DNA of 64,000 bases from Budorcas taxicolor (taxonomy: Eukaryota > Chordata > Mammalia > Artiodactyla > Bovidae): contig NC_068913.1 in assembly GCF_023091745.1 (NCBI RefSeq), positions 15,084,001 through 15,148,000 of the forward strand, written 5' to 3'. How positions within the stretch are numbered: the stretch's first letter is position 1; each line of letters starts with the position of its first letter. This document shows, in pieces, positions 55,107 to 64,000 of this stretch. The notes beneath the pieces are model-generated. The model was given only the letters and a program-made list of their open reading frames with translations, ran no database searches and was not told where the DNA came from. The position numbers were made by a program, and so were the translations under genes.

Positions 55107-55985
55107 TTCCTTAACTTTAAAATGATAATATAGGTTTGCATTAGAGGCAATATAATGAACAAATTATTGTAAATACTATGAGAAAAGGTTGAAACATTTA
55201 TTACATGAAATGTTTGCCTCCAGAAGTTTAGCCAGCATTCATGAGTCCTTTTTGTAAAACTTTCGCATGTCAGAGGAAGTTGGGAGTTGCTGCTTAGATT
55301 TTCAGAATTGGTGGCAACTTCCTAAAGCCTTGCTCCTGGAATATGAATCTCAGGGCAGTCTGTTTGCCCTACCCCCACTCTTTTATTTCTCTGTTGTACG
55401 GAAGTGCCCCTAAAGTCAGTACTCCTTCCCAAATGAATAAATTGCTAAGCTGTTTATTGCCTGCTGCTGCTTTACTCACTGATTCGGGATTTTAGAGTTT
55501 TTTCATCAGAAGCTCCCACCTTTGGGAGCTCAGGTCTCATCTGAGAGTTCTTGAGTAGGGACCCTGTCAACCCAAGGAAGGAGGAAGCTGAAACCCTGCA
55601 AACCTGCAGGTCTTCTCTCTGCCCACTAGCTTGCATGAGCTACAGGTGTCAGAATGGGGAAATGACTTGCAACCTGAAGCTTTCATCTGGGTGCCACAGT
55701 CAAGAGCTGGAGGCTCATTTGAGAAACAAAAGGTTTTTGCTGATCATGGAATTTACAGGAAAGGACACTCATGGGAGTAGGCTCTGAAAGAAGTGAAGCT
55801 CTCCTCAAGAGCGTTCAGCTCATCCTTCTGGCCTTGGTCTTTAAGCCACGTTCACACCCACATCAAATATCGCTACACATGAGAGCTTCTACCGGGAGAA
55901 AGAAGTATAGGCTGAGTGTTAACCCACTTCATCACAATTGCGGACAGATATCTTCAAAGAGAGAGTGGATCTGGATACCATAAAC
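55107..55985. other. unique DNA, nothing recognised
   Basis: No repeat or exon identified. A 78-codon plus frame (55551-55787) has no known motif. Confidence 0.35.
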
Positions 55986-56211
55986 CAGAGTTTTTTGGCC
56001 TGGACACCACTGGCATTTTGGATGGATTTAGTCTTGGCTGTGGGAGGCTGTCCTATGCATTGTGGAATGTTTAGGCCAGGGCCTCTGTTTAGTGGGTTCC
56101 AGCAGCAACTGCCCTCAGATGCGACAGCAGCCAAAAACATCTCCAGACATTGTCAGATGTCCCCAGGGGCAGGGGGTGGGGGGCAAAGACACCCTGGATT
56201 CAGAACCGCTG
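55986..56211 (-). mobile_element. MER5-type hAT-Charlie DNA transposon relic
   Basis: The minus strand starts cagcggttctgaatccaggg and runs through 'tgtctggagatgtttttggc' to 'ccaaaatgccagtggtgtcc'. The flanks ccataaac (55978-55985) and ccatatag (56212-56219) match 6/8, consistent with an old 8-bp duplication. Confidence 0.82.
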
Positions 56212-56534
56212 CCATATAGAGAGTCTCATAGGATTCCGTATGTGCCATTTCTTAGTAACTTTCTTCTACAAGTCTCTGGGAAAATGATTAAGGAATGTAT
56301 ACATTATGTCATAACCAGAAAGTTTGCATAAGCCCTCACTTGTACGAGACACAGTTGAGTTCTAACCAAAGCAAGCAAACTCTTTTCTCTAGACATAAGT
56401 TTTCTAAGCTGATCAAATAACAAGTCTTCCCTTGTAGAGAATCTGAAGATAAATCATATTCTAAATACATGGGTAGAGATTAATATTGACTCTGTCCTAA
56501 AATGTACCCTCAAGAACTTGGCTGTTAATATAGA

Positions 56535-56860
56535 AATCTGTATTGGGGATCTACAGTGTGCCAGGTGTTTGACCAAGCACTGGCAATCAGAGGCAAATAA
56601 AACATGATTACCCTCCTTTAGGAGTTTAGAGCATAGTTGAGGCAGATATACACTCATCAGTTACCAATAATACATGGCTAAGTTGCTCTACACGGAGAAG
56701 CAGCAGCTACATCAGAGAATTATTCTAGAGGAGGTGAAGTTGCAGCTGTGCTTTGAAGGATGGATAGGAGTTAACTGGAAGAAGTAGTGAGCACGGACAC
56801 CCTCAGAGAAGGAGCAATGCCTGCGAAGATTCAGAGGGATGAAGCCACACAATGGGGAGA
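56535..56860 (-). mobile_element. L2 LINE relic, antisense
   Basis: 'tctacagtgtgccaggtgtt', 'tctagaggaggtgaagttgc', 'gctttgaaggatggatagga' and 'cagagaaggagcaatgcctg' give the reverse-complement L2 order. It may extend in decayed form to about 57100. Confidence 0.65.
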
Positions 56861-57289
56861 ACTGTGAGAGGCTCTGAATGCCTAAGCTAGGGAATCCTAT
56901 GGGACAGGGATACAGGAGGAAGTGAGAGAATCCAAACCACATCCTGCAGGACTTTGGGTGCTGAACTTGAAGCCGTGGCTGAAGATGTACGAGCAGAATT
57001 TCAGCAGGGATGGGATAGTTAGGAGGCAGCGGGAGTAATTTGGGAGCAAATTAAGTGGGACTGAAATCAAGGCATGGCAGTGAGGTAAGGAGGAGGAGGA
57101 GCTAGGGGATCATTCAGAGATTAAGAAGGCCATATCTACCAACTGATTGAAGGTAGGAGCTTGACATAGAAGCCACATTTCTGATGGAGCCCATGCTTCT
57201 AGCTGAGGTGACTCAGTGGCTTGTTCTCAATCCTGAAGATAAGAGAATCCAAGAAGATGGTAAGTTTGAAGGAGAGAACCATGAGACTG

Positions 57290-57530
57290 CATGATGAGGT
57301 GGAGCACTCCTCGAGTTCTGAAATGAAATTCAACCTGGTTTACATCCCAGCTGTTATTTACCAACTGCATGAACTTGCTCCCACTCACTTAACTTCTCTA
57401 GCCTTGGCTTCCTCCCGTTGTTAAAGGAGGGCTAATAATAATACTTACTTGGTAGGTTATTATAAGGTTGAAATGAGATGACTGTTAGGGAGAACCGTGC
57501 CTAGCCCTGAAAAATGTCCATTAACATGAG
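57290..57530 (+). mobile_element. MIR SINE relic, sense
   Basis: 'acatcccagctgttatttac', 'gaacttgctcccactcactt', 'cttctctagccttggcttcc' and 'taataataatacttacttgg' follow the MIR core closely. Confidence 0.7.
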
Positions 57531-58594
57531 CGACAATGTGCAGAGTGTCCCTTGGGAGTTCTGCAGCCTAGCATCCCAGGGTCCAGGCAGCCTGACAGCT
57601 TGTCACCATTCCTATATGCTGTCCCGTGGGGCTGGAGCATGTAGGTGCAGTGGTTAGAATACAGCCTGCTCGAGAGGGGTGGTGAGATATAAGGACGGTA
57701 AACTACTCAAGGGTTAAATCACGAGAGATGGTATACACCAGACTAGGAGATTTGGCATTTCTCTGTGTGAGGAATGAGGAAGTACTGGGGTTTTTAGGCA
57801 AGGAGATGTGTGTCAGGATTCACATTCCATAATCACTTCAACAGCCAGCGGCTTGGAAGGTCTGAAGTAAGGCCATAGGGAGAGGGTGGTGGAAATGTTC
57901 CCATCAGCCTTCCTTATTCCTGTCTCCCTCCTAAGGGCTTAGAAAACTCAGTTTGCCAGCTTGATTGACTTGCTTCAATGTAAAGGGGAATGAAACAGTG
58001 ATAGTAACTTGAGGAGCTACAAGCATGTCAGCTTGGAGCAAAACTATCCTTTTTCTTAGTTTTTCCTATGGCTACAGATAACGTGGGGCCAGAAGGTTTT
58101 ACTTTGCCTTAAAAGGCCAGCACTCGACACCACAAAGCTAGGAAGGAAGTGCCTTTGCAAATTGATAGGAGCAGCCAAGCCTGTGGGACCACAGTCGGCC
58201 CCGCTCCAGATCCTAAACCCTATTCAACACCGTCTAGACCTGTCTGAATGATTTGGTCTAATTAGCCTGTCCTCTAAAGAATCTTCGAATTTTAATGGTG
58301 TGCTTGCAGACTGCCCTCTGCCAAGCGTGGACTCTAGGAGTGAGGGTTTGATGGCCCACGTTGGCTTGGCCGGAAGCCACGGGGTGCTTTGATGACTTTG
58401 TGGAATTTAATGATTTCATTCCGAAAGAAAAATTGGGATTAGAGGAGGGGAGTAAATCCATGAGGTGGCCACCTTGACAGGTGAAGCTCGCTGAGAGCAT
58501 GTCACCTATTCTACTGCCAAAACACCTTGCTCCTTCAAGTCTGGTTGGAGCTGGGCTTTTCTCTGTCTCTGGGACAGTCTTGCTGCCACAACGT
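57531..58594. other. unique DNA
   Basis: Nothing recognised. An 80-codon minus frame (58500-58258) has no known domain. Confidence 0.35.
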
Positions 58595-58750
58595 GAGGTG
58601 CGGGGAGAGCACTGGAGTGAGAGCTGTCAGGTCTGAGTTCTAATCGGAGCTCTGCGGCTAGCTGGCTGTGTGAACCTGGGGAGGCTTCAGCTCCATGGAC
58701 GGCCGTAGTGCACCCGTTAGATGAGCCTAACCTAGATCATTGGGGAGGGA
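58595..58750 (+). mobile_element. MIR SINE relic, sense
   Basis: 'gagttctaatcggagctctg', 'cggctagctggctgtgtgaa' and 'cctggggaggcttcagctcc' represent the MIR core. The flanking DNA to 59507 shows purine-rich runs but no identified feature. Confidence 0.65.
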
Positions 58751-59507
58751 GGAGAAAGAAGGGGAAAAGGAAGAGGAGGAAAGAAGAAATTTCTGCTTAC
58801 CTGGTTTTTTATCTCGTTTTCTGAGCATCCTGCCATGTGGTTTACCCATATCATCCTCAAATCTCACAATATTCCCACAGCTGTCTTTATGGGTCTTTTC
58901 AGCTGTATGCGTTTGAGTCTGAGTTTATGTGAAAGCTCTAGGAGTAAAATGGAATGGCAGAAGATGGAGGCAAAAATAGGAGGTGATGTTTTAAAACCTT
59001 GAGGCCACCTCAGCAGTGTCCAAGGACAGGAGTAGGGATTGTCATGTGCTGTGGAAAAATGGATTTCACTGGAATACCATGCTGAAATCATGGCAGTTAT
59101 GATTTTGGTTCTTTCTCCTTGGTTGGTCCACCTGATGACTGGATTAAAGCTAGGGTTGAAGCTGACGCATGTGCATTGCATGGCTCCCATCTAATACTTA
59201 TTTTAAATTGAATTCTTTCCCTGTTCTGTCTGCTCCATCAAAACTCACAGCCTTAGCTTAGCTTCCAAGCTGTCTATCACAAAGTGTCCCGCCTGGCCAT
59301 CATTCTTGTCACGCACTCCCTTGTCACATGGTTCTTCTTCCCTTACCCTTGAATGTGCATTCATCCTCTCCTGACTTTACACCTTCCTTCATCCTGTACC
59401 TGGACTGACTTAACACCCAAGAGAGGAGTCCCTTTTATGGGCCAAACACTGGACAGAGAGCTGGGAGTACAAAGAGAATGTAATTTAATGCCCCCACGGT
59501 ATTTGTT
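58751..59507. other. unique DNA with a purine-rich tract
   Basis: A GA-rich run (58741-58790, gggaggagaaagaaggggaa type) is present. A 108-codon minus frame (59190-58864) is unassigned. 59220-59340 could be decayed L2 but is not diagnostic. Confidence 0.3.
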
Positions 59508-59570
59508 CTCTTTTGTCAGTTGCCCGTCCTATCTGACTCTTTGCAACCCCGTGGACTTGCGCCCTTAAAG
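59508..59570 (-). mobile_element. tiny Bov-type SINE 3' fragment
   Basis: Only 'gtcctatctgactctttgca accccgtggacttg' is recognisable. No duplication found. Confidence 0.55.
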
Positions 59571-59828
59571 AGGGAAGTGTAAGTTGCAGTGGGAGCCCAG
59601 AACACCTAAGCAAAATAATACAGACGCTGACACTCTCTTCCCTCTCACCTGTCCATACTCTCCCATGTCGTCATATTCTCACCTGTCCTTCAAAGCCGAG
59701 CCTGCAGTAAGCACTGACTCAGTCTAAATGCTTAATGATCCATAGCTTATAGGCACACTCTACTGTCAACAGGACTTAGAACTTTGATAGCTTGAACCCG
59801 TATTTTCTGATCTATTGTCTGAACTTAT

Positions 59829-60026
59829 TGTTTAGTCACTCAGACTCTTTGGCGACCTCATGGACTGTAGCCCACCAGGTTCCTCTGTCCATGGGCTTTT
59901 CCAGGCAAGAATACTAGAGTGGGCTGCCATTTCTTTCTCCAGGGGATCTTCCCAATCCAGGGATTGAAGCCACGTCTCCTGAATTCGCAAGTGCATTCTT
60001 TTTCTGCTGAGTCACCTGGGAAGCCC
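59829..60026 (-). mobile_element. Bov-tA-type SINE
   Basis: Minus strand from gggcttcccaggtgactcag to 'gtcgccaaagagtctgagtg'. It has lost about 12 bp of the usual gtcggacacgac box. Confidence 0.93.
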
Positions 60027-60451
60027 CGTTGTTTGAACTTCTCACCTGCAAATTCTGCCACAACCCAACAATAGTTGTCTCTGTGGATCTTCTCTGCAGA
60101 GAAGAAACAAAGGTTTGTTTCTGTGATGAGGATGTCTCCCTTTTCTTTTCTGGAAGAGCTCCCTTCCAGATGGAATGTCCCTTTTCTGTTACATAACCTT
60201 CTTCCTACTTTGCACATTTTTGTGGCTGAGTAGGCCACTGGGCATCAAAAAGCTGTAATTATTACTACAAATTATCCTGCCTTACTAACTAACACTTAAT
60301 GGCATTTTATCAGTGACAAAGCATCTCTGTCTCCGTTATATTGTTGTTTCAGACAACAACTTTGTTATGTAAGTAGCACAGAAATTAGGATCCCTGCTTT
60401 ATGGACGAGAAAATAAATCTTCAAGGACCTAACCTATCTTTCTCATTTTTC
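60027..60451. other. unique DNA
   Basis: Nothing recognised. The gttgtttcagacaacaac stem at 60343-60360 is a short inverted repeat (gttgt...acaac). Confidence 0.35.
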
Positions 60452-60644
60452 AGGGTTCAGTTATGTCCAACTCTTTGCAACCCCATGGGCAGTAGCCTGC
60501 CAGGCTCTTCTGTCTATGGGATTTTCCAGGCAAGATTCTGGAGTGGGTTGCCATTTCCTCCTCCAAGGAAGCTTCCCGACCCAGGGATTGAACTTGTGTC
60601 TCTTTCATCTTCTGCACTGGGAAGCGGGTTTACCACAAGTGCCA
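60452..60644 (-). mobile_element. Bov-tA-type SINE, diverged
   Basis: Minus strand: ggcacttgtggtaaacccgc ... 'gagttggacataactgaacc ctg'. The head is the most diverged among the full-length copies here, suggesting an older insertion. Confidence 0.9.
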
Positions 60645-60914
60645 TATTATGTAACAAATGGTTGTGAATAAGACCATGTTTTCCCTATGCTATCTCTGGG
60701 GGGGAAAAGTAGGTAATTTATATGCTGCAAATTTTCTGATGGGAAAACTGTTCTCTTGAGTCATGTCACTGGCTAAGTACCCAAGGATCCTTAAAAAGTC
60801 TCTTTTGACATGAATTAAAGCAACAAGGATTCACAATGCTTCTTCTCAGCAGAGCTGTGTGACTCAAATAGCAAATGTGTATGACCCTGCTTAGCTAGGT
60901 ATTTATCCTGGTGT

Positions 60915-61335
60915 TTAAGGTTTTTCCATTCCTTCCTCTACTGAACTGCGTGCCACTGCCATCTTTCCATTGTTTTGTACTCGTCCATGCCCTCTCCTCT
61001 TCTTGGAATGATACTCTGCATTCCCATCTCTGTGTCCCTCTAAAGATCTCTCCACTCCTCAAGACCCACCTGAAAGTAAACTCCTTGAAAAAACCTGCCT
61101 CCCTTCCCTCTGTCCCTATTCATCCTCTCCCTTAAGAAGTTAACGTTACCCCTTGGGGATTCCCTGGAACAGATATCCAAGCATTCTGCCTTCCAATATA
61201 GATATTTACATACAGTTGCTATTTCTCTACCCAGATGCCAAGCTCTTGAGGTGAAGCATCTCTGTTGATTCATTTCTGTGGCCTCATACAATGGAGCTGA
61301 TGCATTGCACATGGTAGTTTCTCAAGAACATGTGC
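60915..61335 (+). mobile_element. L2 LINE 3' end, sense
   Basis: 'gccctctcctcttcttggaa tgatactctg', 'cctcaagacccacctgaaag', 'aaacctgcctcccttccctc', 'gccaagctcttgaggtgaag' and 'gatgcattgcacatggtagt' match the sense L2 terminus in order. Confidence 0.7.
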
Positions 61336-62379
61336 CCAAGGAGTAGAAGCTTGCTATTTAAAGGAGACAATTAGGTTGGGTAAAGATACCCAGCTGAAAC
61401 TGAAATAGCTGAGACCAGGCAAAAGAGAAAGAAAAAAAAAACAAAAAACCAGGACTGCATACTCTAACCACTGGACTCCAGTTCCCTTTGGGATGGGACA
61501 ATAATGGTTATCACTTTTGTTATCACAGTTCGATTCTCACACTCACACGGAGCCTTTGAAGTGAAATCTCTCCTAGTACCACTGAGGTGGTTCTGTTTGA
61601 AGGGATATTCAGTAGAAAATTATGAAGTCTCTGGTGAAATGCTGCTCAGTTCAGTCTCTAGAGATTCAGATTCTTTTGACCAACTTGATGTTTCAACAGC
61701 TTGAAAAATGAAGGAATGAACCGTGTCTGTCTAGACTGACCAGAAAGTAAAAACAAGGGGGCACTTTGAAATCTGTGAATCTGACCACAACTGAGAGTTG
61801 TACTTAGTCCAAGTAACTGGAAAAATCAGTTTCTTGGATTAGACAAATGCTTCCCTTAAGACTCTCAAACTGCTTGCTTTCTTCTTTCATAATTAATAGA
61901 AAATTATTGCATTGACAGACAAGGGACTTCATATTTGAGCCAATGGGAAAACTTGACGTTGAAACCAGGGGAAATGATTTAGCCCCAAATAGAGCTGTTA
62001 ATGCCAGGATAAAAGCAAACAAATGTGCTAATGATCTTCCCTGAGAATTGGACCGTGATGAATTTTGATGTATTTCCAGATGGAAAATAGATCAGTTCTC
62101 TCTGGGCTGGGGGTGGACACCAGAAAGAGAAAATGCTGAAATGGAAGTTCAGCAGAAAGCACTCATTTTCATTTTCTGGAGAATCAAAGTGCTAAAGAGA
62201 TAGAAAAATCCCATTTGAAGGAACCAGACCTGTGGGCTTGTGAGCATCCATGACAAGGTGGAGGAGGTGAGCCTCTGATTCTGCAGCAGAGACTGCCATC
62301 ATTCTGGGGGTTAAGGAATTGCATGTGTGCTGGTTGCAAGATGCAAGGCCTCCTTGCTGTCCTGTGGTGCGTTCAGTCA
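61336..62379. other. unique DNA
   Basis: An A-rich tract (61430-61447) is present, but no element is attached that I recognise. No exon-like frame. Confidence 0.35.
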
Positions 62380-62512
62380 TCTCATCATCCAACAAGTATT
62401 CACTGCCCACCTGCCACATACCCTGCTATTTTCTAGGTGATTTGGGTAGAGCAGGGAAGAGACAGTCTCTGATGCTGTAGAATTTCCATTCTAAGTGGCA
62501 GGAGGCAGACCA

Positions 62513-62538
62513 TACATACATACATACATGCATACATG
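62513..62538 (+). repeat. (CATA)n microsatellite
   Basis: Tandem catacatacatacatacatg with one G-interrupted unit, inside the left L2 piece. Confidence 0.85.
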
Positions 62539-62577
62539 CATTAAATCAGATGCTTATCAGTGCTATGAAGTATATGT

Positions 62578-62707
62578 TGGAGAAGGGGAGGGCTCCCCAC
62601 TCCGTTATTCTTGCCTGGAGAATCCCATGGACAGAGGAGCCTGGAGGGCTACAGTCCACGCAGTCACAAAGGAGTCGGACTTGACTGAGTGGTTAACACC
62701 GACAGCA
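62578..62707 (+). mobile_element. Bov-A2-type monomer with 13-bp imperfect TSD
   Basis: Headless monomer from ggagaaggggagggctcccc to the terminal 'ggacttgactgagtggttaa'. The flanks atgaagtatatgt (62565-62577) and atgaactatatgt (62708-62720) match 12/13. Confidence 0.9.
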
Positions 62708-62815
62708 ATGAACTATATGTATGGCTGGGACACTTTGCGGTGTATCTGAAACTGTCACGACATTGTTAATAGGCTATACTCCAATATAAAATAATAAAAA
62801 GTTTTTTAAAAAATC
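62708..62815 (+). mobile_element. L1 3' terminus, sense
   Basis: 'atatgtatggctgggacact', 'gtatctgaaactgtcacgac', 'attgttaataggctatactc' and 'caatataaaataataaaaag' form a ruminant L1 end inserted in L2. Confidence 0.75.
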
Positions 62816-63130
62816 AAAGTAAGGGGAAAGCAAGCATCGTGTGCCAGTACGGAATGGGCTGAGGCATGTCGCCATGTTGTATAGGTTGCATCGGGAAGAC
62901 CTCGCAGACAAGCTGACATTTGAACAGGGACTCAAAAAAGTCATGAGAAAGACACATGACTGTTTGGATAATGGGTATTCCAGGCAGAGGGGACAGCAGA
63001 TGGAAAAGCCATGAGACGTGAGAGTTCTTGGCAAGATCAAGAAAAGCTAAGTAGCTAGCTCAACTGAAGCAGGGTTGGCAAAGGGCAGAGGAACCCACGC
63101 GGTACGAGATGGAGCAAGGCGCATCCTGTA

Positions 63131-63465
63131 TTCCTGGCCTCGTGCTGGAGGAGACGAGTTGGTTCAAGTAGACCTCCTGGAAGTAGGTGGGAATGCTTCT
63201 GAAACTACAGGCAGATTGTGAAGCAGCCACTCACTGGGCTGAAACTATACTGAAGCAGGGCTTGGCACAGGAAACTGGGTCCTGTGTAAGTGAATATGGG
63301 GGGCAACTTCGTTTTCAGCTGTGCTCCAACACAGCTTTGCCCCTTCCACGACCTGTGTCTCCACTGACTATGCTTGTTCTTGCCTCCAAACCCGTTGAGA
63401 CATCTCCATTCTTCCTGCTTAGCTCAGGGAGCTGGAGACAGTGTGGACACAGATGAAACAGAGTG
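63131..63465. other. unique DNA
   Basis: Nothing recognised. The 89-codon plus frame 63187-63456 has no known motif. Confidence 0.35.
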
Positions 63466-63469
63466 GAAT

Positions 63470-63600
63470 TTGGTGCCTCGGAAACTTGGGTTCAGAAACC
63501 TGCCTTATAATTTACTAGCTGTCTGACTTGGAGAAAATTATTTAACCTCTTTAGTATCTTAGTTTCCTCAGCAATAGTAATAAAAATGTTCTTTAAGTAT
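63470..63600 (+). mobile_element. MIR SINE relic, sense
   Basis: 'acttgggttcagaaacctgc', 'ataatttactagctgtctga', 'cttggagaaaattatttaac' and 'tagtttcctcagcaatagta' match MIR. Confidence 0.75.
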
Positions 63601-63614
63601 CTTAAGCCTTGAAA

Positions 63615-63768
63615 GAATCATCATTAACCAAGGAGAGCAACTCTGTAATGAGTGGATGAGAAAACCGAGGCACAAGGGGTTCAGTAAGTGGCCCATGGTT
63701 ACTACTAGATGATGGAATCAGAATTTGAACTTGAGTGGCATGGCAACAGGACTTGTGCACTTAACCCC
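63615..63768 (-). mobile_element. MIR SINE relic, antisense
   Basis: 'gatgagaaaaccgaggcaca', 'atggttactactagatgatg' and 'atcagaatttgaacttgagt' are the reverse complement of the MIR core. It converges with the sense copy just upstream. Confidence 0.65.
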
Positions 63769-63771
63769 ATA

Positions 63772-64000
63772 CTGCTGCTGCTGCTAAGTCGCTTTAGTCG
63801 CGTCCGACTCTGTGCGACCCCATAGACTGCAGCCCACCAGGCTCCCCCGTCCCTGGGATTCTCCAAGCAAGAACACTGGAGTGGGTTGCCATTTGCTTCT
63901 CCAATGCATGCAAGTGAAAAGTGAAAGTGAAGTCACTCAGTCGTGTCTGACTCTTAGCAACCTCATGGACTGCAGCCTACCAGGCTCCTCCATCCATGGG
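63772..64000 (-). mobile_element. Bov-A2 dimeric SINE, cut by the window edge
   Basis: A (CTG)5 tail at 63772-63786 is followed by one complete monomer, the gcaagtgaaaagtgaaagtg linker and about 80 bp of the second monomer before the sequence ends. Confidence 0.95.

Larger units (their letters stand above)
62380..63130 (-). mobile_element. L2 LINE, antisense, split by L1 and SINE insertions
   Basis: The left piece 62380-62577 ('catccaacaagtattcactg', then 'cttatcagtgctatgaagta') and right piece 62820-63130 ('gctgacatttgaacagggac', 'ggtattccaggcagagggga', 'cagcagatggaaaagccatg') are consecutive in reverse-complement L2. A (CATA)n tract interrupts the left piece. Confidence 0.75.

Overview
This is a stretch of nuclear DNA from a ruminant, very probably a bovid. 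The evidence is its repeat content: about 34 copies or fragments of the ruminant tRNA/BovB-derived SINEs (Bov-tA type, and Bov-A2 type with CTG/CAG tails), seven pieces of the BovB (RTE-type) LINE, two older artiodactyl CHR-type SINEs, several L1 3' ends, and old mammal-wide MIR, L2 and hAT (MER) relics. Cattle, sheep, goat and other bovids cannot be told apart by eye. I found no protein-coding exon, structural RNA gene, CRISPR array or prokaryotic-style operon that I can support. The window reads as intergenic or long-intron DNA, and the only recognisable protein coding is broken reverse-transcriptase sequence inside LINEs.

Layout. 1-10 kb: unique AT-rich DNA with scattered SINEs, two sense L2 relics and, at 3.6/4.4 kb, a short inverted duplication that looks like a templated insertion. 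10-14.6 kb: the least repetitive part, with a strong CTCF-like motif at 11.5 kb and a CpG-retaining patch at 12.24-12.67 kb. 14.6-16.5 kb: an old L1 3' end carrying a BovB insertion, followed by a young truncated L1 with a perfect 14-bp target-site duplication. 16.5-20.1 kb: mostly unique, with a TA/C16/CTG compound tract joined to a Bov-A2. 20.1-21.1 kb: a cluster of Bov-A2 copies and an 18-bp x3 minisatellite. 21.2-25.4 kb: L1 relics, a poly(T)-only insertion and a direct duplication of about 190 bp. 25.9-34.4 kb: SINEs, BovB and CHR copies, nested LINEs and an hAT relic with a perfect 8-bp duplication. 34.4-46.6 kb: L1, BovB, MIR and L2 relics, including a BovB nested inside an L1. 46.6-48.3 kb: the longest BovB copy, with a frameshifted reverse transcriptase. 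48.3-64 kb: SINE-rich, with a tail-to-tail SINE pair at 54.8-55.1 kb, MER5-type and L2/MIR relics, a triple nest at 62.4-63.1 kb, and a Bov-A2 running off the right edge.

The elements give a relative chronology: MIR, L2 and hAT relics are oldest; L1M-type copies come next; CHR, BovB and Bov-tA elements insert into these; Bov-A2 and the truncated L1 with perfect duplications look youngest. Family names come from recognising characteristic sequence, not from a database search, and element edges are good to about 5-20 bp unless target-site duplications fix them.
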